From Diogma glabrata (Eukaryota; Arthropoda; Insecta; Diptera; Cylindrotomidae): a stretch of DNA of 64,000 nucleotides. The notes under the pieces were generated by a model that did not search any database, was not told where the DNA came from, and worked only from the letters and a program-made list of their open reading frames with translations. Position 1 is the first letter of the stretch. Every line of letters starts with the position of its first letter. The DNA lies in assembly GCA_963693315.1 (NCBI GenBank), contig OY856188.1, positions 155,948,730 through 156,012,729 of the forward strand, written 5' to 3'. This document shows positions 58,495 through 64,000 of the stretch, one piece after another. The translations under genes were made by a program, and so were the position numbers.

Positions 58495-61479
58495 TTACAT
58501 CCCATGGAGGGATTTTGCCGTCTGTGCAATCAGCTTCCAATCGTCTCGTTCCATGACCAGTTGACCCCAGTTTCGACATCCTATATCACGAAGGTCTTGG
58601 ATGATGTCATCACGCCAGCGTTGTCTAGGTCTTCCTCTTCGACGAACACCAGCTGGTTGTTGTTGGGACGCTTTTTTAATCATTCTATCTAATGGTGCCC
58701 TTTCTACATGACCAAACCATCTAATCCGGTTAGATTTAATGAATCCGATTACATCGCAGCCTCCAAGAAGCTGTCTGATTTCATGATTCATTCGGATTCT
58801 ATACTGATTTTCAGCAACTTTACATGGACCATAAATTGTTCGTATGACTTTCCTCTCGAATGTTGATAGAATTCTACAATCGGAGGAAGTCAGTGTCCAG
58901 CTTTCGCTTCCAAAGGTAAGCACAGGTCGAATTAATGCTTTGTAAAGTGTGAGTTTGCACGACTGCGAAAGATGTTTAGATCGCAAAAGTTTTGAGTATG
59001 CGTAGAAAACTCTGTATGCGGCTGAGACACGAGCTTTAATATCTGCCTGCATGTCATTTGACGATGTTATTACAGACCCGAGGTATTTGAAGTTTTCCAC
59101 ACGTTCCACTTCATAGTCGCCAGTATTCAGATTGCCGGGAGGTTTATTCCTGGATGTTGTTAATAGTTTAGTCTTGCCGGTGTTAATGCATAATCCAAGT
59201 CGTTTAGCATTTCTTTCAAGCCGAGAGAGACTATCCTTGATATCGCTTGTTCTACGTCCGAGAAGCACAATATCATCTGCATAGCCAAGAATTTGACTAG
59301 ATTTGTTAAATATACAGTTTTGTGTCTCAATGCGGCTTTTTCTTATCGCGTACTCAAGCGCCAAATTAAATAGTACGGGTGCGAGTGCATCACCTTGTCG
59401 AACACCTGATGTTATATCAAAAGAGTCAGAATCTGACCCTTCGATTACTATTCTACAGTTTGATCCCGATGTTGTGAGTTTGCACAGAGAAACAAGTTTC
59501 TCTGGAATACCAAGGCATATGAGTGCAGACCAGAGGTTGTCGCGGATGATGCTATCATATGCTTGCTTGAAATCAACGTAGAGCTGGTGAATGCTGATGT
59601 TGTACTCCCAACATTTTTCCAGAATCATCCTTAATGTAAAACATTGATCTGTGGTTGAACGGTTGGGACGAAAACCACACTGATAGTCGCCGATGATAGA
59701 TTCGGCAAACGGGATGAGCCGAGCGAGTACGACATTAGCTAGTATTTTATATGCAGTGTTCAACAGTGCGATTCCACGATAATTTGCACACTTTAGGCGG
59801 TCACCTTTTTTATGTAGCGGAACAATGAGAGCTGTTTTCCATTCAGCAGGTAGTTCTTCTTGGTCCCAGATTGCAAGAATCAGATCATATATACGTGAGA
59901 CCAGAGCTGCTCCTCCATTCTTAAGTAGTTCTGCAGGGATTCCATCGATACCTGGTGATTTGCCATTTTTTAATTTTTTGATGGCAGCTTCCACTTCTTC
60001 TATTGTTGGGTAAGGGACAAAAATCTCCTCACTTGACGGAGCAATTGCTCGAATAGGATGAACTTCGTTCGTCCTATTCAGTAGGTCTTGAAAGTGGGAT
60101 CGCCATACTTCCAGCACATCACGTTCACTTGTTGTAAGCTCGTTGTTTCCATTTTTGATGGCTATAGATCTTGGGTGGAAATCTTTGGTCCGATTCCGCG
60201 CATTGGCAAAACACTCTTTCGAATTTCCATTAGCCGCATGTTGGTTGATGTTTTCGATACAGCTCTTCATGTGTTCGCGTTTCTTTTTCCGTAGGAGTTT
60301 TGCTGAGGCTTTTCTGGCGCATAGATAATCAGTTTGGGAGCTTCGGGTGTTTCTTGTTAACCATTTTTCTCGCAGTTTTTGTTTGTGCTCAATGCTTTCG
60401 CGGCACTCGTCATCAAACCATTCGTTGTGTGATTTCGGTGGTCGTTTTCCGATTGTAGTTTGTGCTGCGGATATGATGGTTGATTGAAGCGTTTGCCATT
60501 CTTCTTGTATGTTTAATGGCATCTCAGATGGGATGTCATGCTCTTCTATGTTTTGCGTTACAATTTCCTGATATCTATTCAGTGTTTCCAGGTGTTTAAA
60601 TGCTTCGACATTCCAGCGCACGGTCTTTTTTGCTTGCCTATTAAATGTAGATGATAATTTGCACTTATACTTAAAGATGACAAGCATATGATCGGTGTCC
60701 ATATCAGCACCTCTGTATGATCGAACGTCAGTTACACTTGTAGAGTGTCTCTTAGAAATCATGACGTGATCGATTTGATTTTCAGTTCTTCCGTCGTTTG
60801 ATTTCCACGTTGCTTTGTGGATTCTTTTATGAGGAAAGAAAGTGCTAGAAATTACTAGATCATACATCATAGCCAGTTCAGCTGCGCGAAAGCCGTTATT
60901 GTTACTAGTATGATGCAAGCTGTTAGGGCCAACATGTGTTTTAAGTTCTGCACTTCTACCAATTTGCGCATTGAAGTCACCTACCACGGTTTTTATATCG
61001 TGCCGCGGGATGTTATTGATGACTTCTTCGAGTTCTAGGAAGAAAAGGTCTTTAATGTCATCTGCTTTGTCTTCAGTAGGTGCATGAACATTGATGATCG
61101 TTACATTAAATTTTTGCGTGCGGATTCTCATTGTGCATATCCGCATATTAATTGGGCGAAAGTCGATAACATGTTGATTCACGCGACGATGTGTGAGAAA
61201 GCCAACTCCAAATTCTCCTCCGTTTTCATGACCGCAATAGTAGAGAGTGTATCCTTTGGCTGTTTCGTGGATTCCACTCCCTGGCCATCTTAGTTCTTGT
61301 AACGCCACTATATCCAGTGTATAGCTATTGATTTGGTTTGTAAGTTTCAGTAGATCTCCTGGTCTTCTAAGGCTTAGCACGTTCCAGGTTCCCATTTTTA
61401 AATCGTAGTCCGGGTACAGTTTCCGAGGTCGTTCTAATAGTGAATCCGAGATAATCCGAGGCCTGTGTACAGAATTCAT
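58495..61479 (-). CDS. RTE copy B protein: endonuclease and reverse transcriptase
   Basis: 994 codons from the ATG at 61479. The frame is open to 61524, but that codon is TTG, so I start at the ATG, which leaves the endonuclease complete. Endonuclease: GTWNVLSL, LQELRW, GDFNAQIG, NQIDHVMI, DTDHMLV. RT: KSPGIDGIPAELLK, LIVPLHKKGDRLKCANYRGI, GDYQCGFRPNRSTTDQ, LYVDFKQAYDSI, GVRQGDALAPVLFNLALE, YADD in LGYADDIVLLGR, FKYLGSVITSS. Tail: RWFGHVERAP and RRRGRPRQRWRDDI, then ends SLHGM. No stops. Catalytic residues intact; potentially active and able to mobilise the sister copies. Confidence 0.94.
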   Translation of the reverse strand: MNSVHRPRIISDSLLERPRKLYPDYDLKMGTWNVLSLRRPGDLLKLTNQINSYTLDIVALQELRWPGSGIHETAKGYTLYYCGHENGGEFGVGFLTHRRVNQHVIDFRPINMRICTMRIRTQKFNVTIINVHAPTEDKADDIKDLFFLELEEVINNIPRHDIKTVVGDFNAQIGRSAELKTHVGPNSLHHTSNNNGFRAAELAMMYDLVISSTFFPHKRIHKATWKSNDGRTENQIDHVMISKRHSTSVTDVRSYRGADMDTDHMLVIFKYKCKLSSTFNRQAKKTVRWNVEAFKHLETLNRYQEIVTQNIEEHDIPSEMPLNIQEEWQTLQSTIISAAQTTIGKRPPKSHNEWFDDECRESIEHKQKLREKWLTRNTRSSQTDYLCARKASAKLLRKKKREHMKSCIENINQHAANGNSKECFANARNRTKDFHPRSIAIKNGNNELTTSERDVLEVWRSHFQDLLNRTNEVHPIRAIAPSSEEIFVPYPTIEEVEAAIKKLKNGKSPGIDGIPAELLKNGGAALVSRIYDLILAIWDQEELPAEWKTALIVPLHKKGDRLKCANYRGIALLNTAYKILANVVLARLIPFAESIIGDYQCGFRPNRSTTDQCFTLRMILEKCWEYNISIHQLYVDFKQAYDSIIRDNLWSALICLGIPEKLVSLCKLTTSGSNCRIVIEGSDSDSFDITSGVRQGDALAPVLFNLALEYAIRKSRIETQNCIFNKSSQILGYADDIVLLGRRTSDIKDSLSRLERNAKRLGLCINTGKTKLLTTSRNKPPGNLNTGDYEVERVENFKYLGSVITSSNDMQADIKARVSAAYRVFYAYSKLLRSKHLSQSCKLTLYKALIRPVLTFGSESWTLTSSDCRILSTFERKVIRTIYGPCKVAENQYRIRMNHEIRQLLGGCDVIGFIKSNRIRWFGHVERAPLDRMIKKASQQQPAGVRRRGRPRQRWRDDIIQDLRDIGCRNWGQLVMERDDWKLIAQTAKSLHGM

Positions 61480-61583
61480 GACAAGTAGTTTTTTACGGAA
61501 ATGGGGTGTTAGCCCTTCGCCCAACCCAAATTTTCGTGAATGGGTTCGTTCTGCATCTTAAGGTCACCAGAAACAACCTTTTT

Positions 61584-61745
61584 ACATGTTTATATAGCGA
61601 GCCGCTTGATCCAAGACAGACGCCCGCTACAAACCGCCCCTAACATGGAGAACAGACGCTTGCTACACGTTTATATAGCGAGCCGCTTGATCCAAGACAG
61701 ACGCCCGCTCCAAGCCGCCCCTAACATGGAGAACAGACGCTTGAG
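61584..61745 (-). repeat. Tandem 81-bp units in the RTE copy B 5' UTR
   Basis: TTTATATAGCGAGCCGCTTG recurs 81 bp apart (TATATAGC at 61591 and 61672). Each unit holds a minus-strand CGCTATATAAACRTG box. Copy A has a single unit. Confidence 0.85.
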
Positions 61746-61912
61746 TTGCATTGGTTTTGTGGCGCCAATGACTCGCCATGGTGCAGAATCATTGAGTATA
61801 AGCAGTATTTACTCTGCCCCTCTCAACTACACCAACCTAATTCTGTTAGCATTACCCAGGTAGCACGGCGTGGACGTAGAATTTCGGATTTCACTACCCC
61901 ACAAACGTGGAC

Positions 61913-62318
61913 CCTTACACAAAATGACGAATCGCATTTATCTGTATTTGAGCGTAAGATCCTACGCTACATTTTTGGTCCACTTAAGACAGACGATGGA
62001 GAGTATAGAACCCGATATAACTTTGAGATCAGAGACCTTCTTGAGGGTCCTGATATAATAGGTTGTATCCGTTCTAATAGGATTGCTTGGTTTGGGCATG
62101 TTCTACGAGCCGATTCACAGTCTGGAATGATTAGAAAAATGTACGTTAGTACCCCAGGGAGTGGGCGACCGCGAGGTAGACCACGACTACAATGGGAGAC
62201 TGACGTAATAAACGACCTTAAAAAAATCGGCTGCCATGGTAATTATGTTGCTGTTGCGAATGACCGTGGTGAATATTCGAAGCTGATTAGCCTGGCAACG
62301 CTCCTACATGGAGCATGA
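61913..62318 (+). pseudogene. RTE copy A protein, C-terminal part beyond copy B
   Basis: Continues copy A in frame: TQNDESHLSVFERKILRYIF, IRSNRIAWFGHVLRADS and GRPRGRPRLQWETDVIND, ending LLHGA. The RGRP motif and WFGH block match copy B. Separated from the RT by the 3.4-kb insertion. Confidence 0.9.
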
Positions 62319-62398
62319 ACGCCATTAAAAAAAAAAAAAAAAATATCCCGAACATTTTGGTTCTAGAGCTGTGGTGAAGTTAGCTTATGCATCAGCGT

Positions 62399-64000
62399 CT
62401 CTCTCTCTCTCTGGCGTTTACATCCCATGGAGGGATTTTGCCGTCTGTGCCACCAGCTTCCACTCATTTCGTTCCATGACCAGTTGACCCCAGTTTCGAC
62501 ATCCTATATCACGAAGGTCTTGGATGATGTCATCACGCCAGCGTTGTCTAGGTCTTCCTCTTTGACGAACACCAGCTGGTTGTTGTTGGGACGCTTTTTT
62601 TATCATTCTATCCAATGGAGCCCTTTTTACATGACCAAACCATCTAATACGGTCGGATTTAATGAATCCGATTACATCGCTGCCTCCAAGAAGCTGTCTG
62701 ATTTCATGATTCATTCGGATTCTATACTGATTTCCAGCAACTTAACATGGACCATAAATTGTTCGTATGACTTTCCTCTCGAATGTTGATAGAATTCTAC
62801 AATCGGAGGAAGTCAGTGTCCAGCTTTCGCTTCCAAATGTAAGCACAGGTCGAATTAATGCTTTGTAAAGTGTGAGTTTACACAACCGCGAAAGATGTTT
62901 TGATCGCAAAAGTTTTGAGTATGCGTAGAAAACTCTGTATGTGGCAGAGACACGGGCTTTGATATCTGCCTGCATGTCATTTGACGATGTTATTACAGAT
63001 CCGAGGTATTTGAAGTTTTCCACGCGTTCCACTTCATAGTCGCCAGTATCCAGATTGCCGGGAGGTTTATTCCTGGATGTTGTTAATAGTTTAGTCTTGC
63101 CGGTGTTAATGCATAATCCAAGTCGTTTAGCATTTCTTTCAAGCCGAGAGAGACTATCCTTGATATCGCTTGTTCTACGTCCGAGAAGCACAATATCATC
63201 TGCATAGCCAAGAATTTGACTAGATTTGTTAAATATACAGTTTTGTGTCTCAATGCGGCTTTTTCTTATCGCGTACTCCAGCGCCAAATTAAATAGTACG
63301 GGCGCGAGTGCATCACCTTGTCGAACACCTGATGTTATATCGAAAGGATCAGAAACTGACCCTTCGATTACTATTCTACAATTTGATCCCGATGTTGTGA
63401 GTTTGCACAGAGAAACAAGTTTCTCTGGGATACCAAGGCATATGAGTGCGGACCAGAGGTTGTCGCGGATGATACTATCATATGCTTGCCTGAAATCAAC
63501 GTAGAGCTGGTGGATGCTGATGTTGTACTCCCAACATTTTTCCAGAATCATCCTTAATGTAAAACATTGATCTGTGGTTGAGCGGTTGGGACTAAAACCA
63601 CACTGATAGTCACCGATGATAGATTCGGCGAACGGGATGAGTCGAGCAAGTACGACATTAGCTAGTATTTTGTATACATTCAACAGTGCGATGCCACGAT
63701 AATTTGCACACTTTAGACGGTCACCTTTCTTATGTAGCAGAACAATGAGAGCTGTTTTCCATTCAGCAAGTAGTTCTTCTTGGTCCCAGATTGCAAAAAT
63801 CAGATCGTATATACGTGAGACCAGAGCTTCTCCTCCATTTTTCAGAAGTTCTGCAGGGATTCCATCGATACCTGGTGATTTGCCATTTTTCAGTTTTTTT
63901 ATGGCAGCCTCCACTTCATCTATTGCTGGGTAAGGGACAAAAATCTCCTCAGTTGATGGAGCAATTGCTAGAATAGGATGAACCTCATTCGTCTTTTTCA
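62399..64000 (-). mobile_element. RTE-like LINE copy C, continues past the window edge
   Basis: Same family as copy B, with the same (GA)n tail (CT run 62398-62412). Close to copy B along its length, but not identical. The 5' end is outside the window. Confidence 0.92.
62418..64000 (-). pseudogene. RTE copy C protein, C-terminal half with one premature stop, partial
   Basis: Open from the window edge (VHPILAIAPSTEEIFVPYP) through the RT (KSPGIDGIPAELLK, GDYQCGFSPNRSTTDQ, LYVDFRQAYDSI, YADD) to an in-frame TAA at 62742-62744 that replaces a Lys codon seen in copy B (GPCKVAENQ). The rest (62418-62741) stays in the same frame to SLHGM. An in-frame loss turns LLNTAYK into LLNVYK near 63685. The single stop truncates the last 108 or so residues. 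Confidence 0.9.

Larger units (their letters stand above)
58473..61899 (-). mobile_element. RTE-like LINE copy B, intact ORF, inserted in copy A
   Basis: Flanked by CACAAACGTGGAC (58460-58472 and 61900-61912), which is copy A coding sequence. The 3' end (left) is a (GA)n tail (CT run 58473-58489) only a few bases after the stop codon. The 5' UTR is about 420 bp and includes two 81-bp tandem units. TSD is exact, so insertion is recent. Confidence 0.93.
55577..62342 (+). mobile_element. RTE-like LINE copy A, split by copy B
   Basis: 5' UTR from about 55577, body to 58472, then copy B inserted, body resumes at 61913 and ends at the stop at 62318 followed by a short poly(A) run (about 62324-62342). 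The amino-acid text joins across copy B (YGSQTWTL to TQNDESHLSVFERKIL). Frame-broken and older than copy B. No TSD for copy A could be read. Confidence 0.9.

Noticed and set aside
58495..58692. Extension of the copy A RT frame past 58472
   Set aside because: It reads into copy B on the wrong strand; the true continuation is at 61913.
61480..61524. 15-codon N-terminal extension of RTE copy B from TTG
   Set aside because: No ATG; the endonuclease is complete from the ATG at 61479.

Overview
The window looks like nuclear DNA of an insect. It is very AT-rich. Its one recognisable host gene is a kekkon-type LRR-Ig receptor, spliced with a phase-1 intron and carrying a eukaryotic poly(A) signal. 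Almost everything else is transposable-element sequence of metazoan type: Ty1/copia, Jockey-like and RTE-like LINEs, Penelope-like elements (PLEs) and hAT-type and other TIR/foldback elements. Species cannot be fixed from the sequence.

Layout. 1-500: remnant of a C48/Ulp1-like cysteine peptidase. 501-10232: decayed minus-strand copia element carrying two insertions, a TIR element just upstream of gag (4703-6587) and, inside its 5' LTR, an inverted tandem array of seven copies of a 456-bp unit (7052-10212). Every unit carries a hammerhead-ribozyme motif. 10.2-13 kb: direct repeats and a 494-bp palindrome. 13.7-15.2 kb: PLE with RT and GIY-YIG domains. 15.7-17 kb: non-autonomous element with an inverted sister at 40.1-41.4 kb. 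18.1-19.2 kb: hAT remnant with 8-bp TSD and a BED-finger relic. 20-22 kb: hAT-type element, split by a PLE-derived foldback, itself split by a second hAT copy. 22-24 kb: imperfect hairpins and a 30-bp tandem repeat. 24.2-33.0 kb: a Jockey-like LINE (minus) with a second, opposite LINE inserted in its 5' UTR. 33.5-34.7 kb: dead LINE. 35.9-39.1 kb: RTE-like LINE with an intact 999-codon ORF, 14-bp TSD and a 5S-rRNA-like 5' UTR. 43.4-46.3 kb: LINE and PLE fragments. 47.0-49.1 kb: host kekkon-like exon. 50.7-51.9 kb: decayed transposase-like gene. 53.2-54.1 kb: PLE relic between inverted arms. 54.2-55.6 kb: diverged repeats. 55.6-64 kb: three copies of one RTE family; copy B (intact ORF) is inserted in copy A with a 13-bp TSD, and copy C runs off the right edge.

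How it fits together. The strongest theme is self-cleaving RNA. Hammerhead motifs of two architectures occur: a long-helix-III form in the 456-bp array, and a minimal form at PLE-derived inverted arms. The window also holds PLE RT/GIY-YIG sequences that could have mobilised such RNAs. The 16-bp TSD and inverted-plus-direct layout of the array fit target-primed reverse transcription of a multimeric transcript. A second notable item is the 5S-like segment in the 5' UTR of an apparently recent LINE, a candidate internal Pol III-type promoter. Insertion order can be read from TSDs in several nests. All family calls come from motif reading, not database search.
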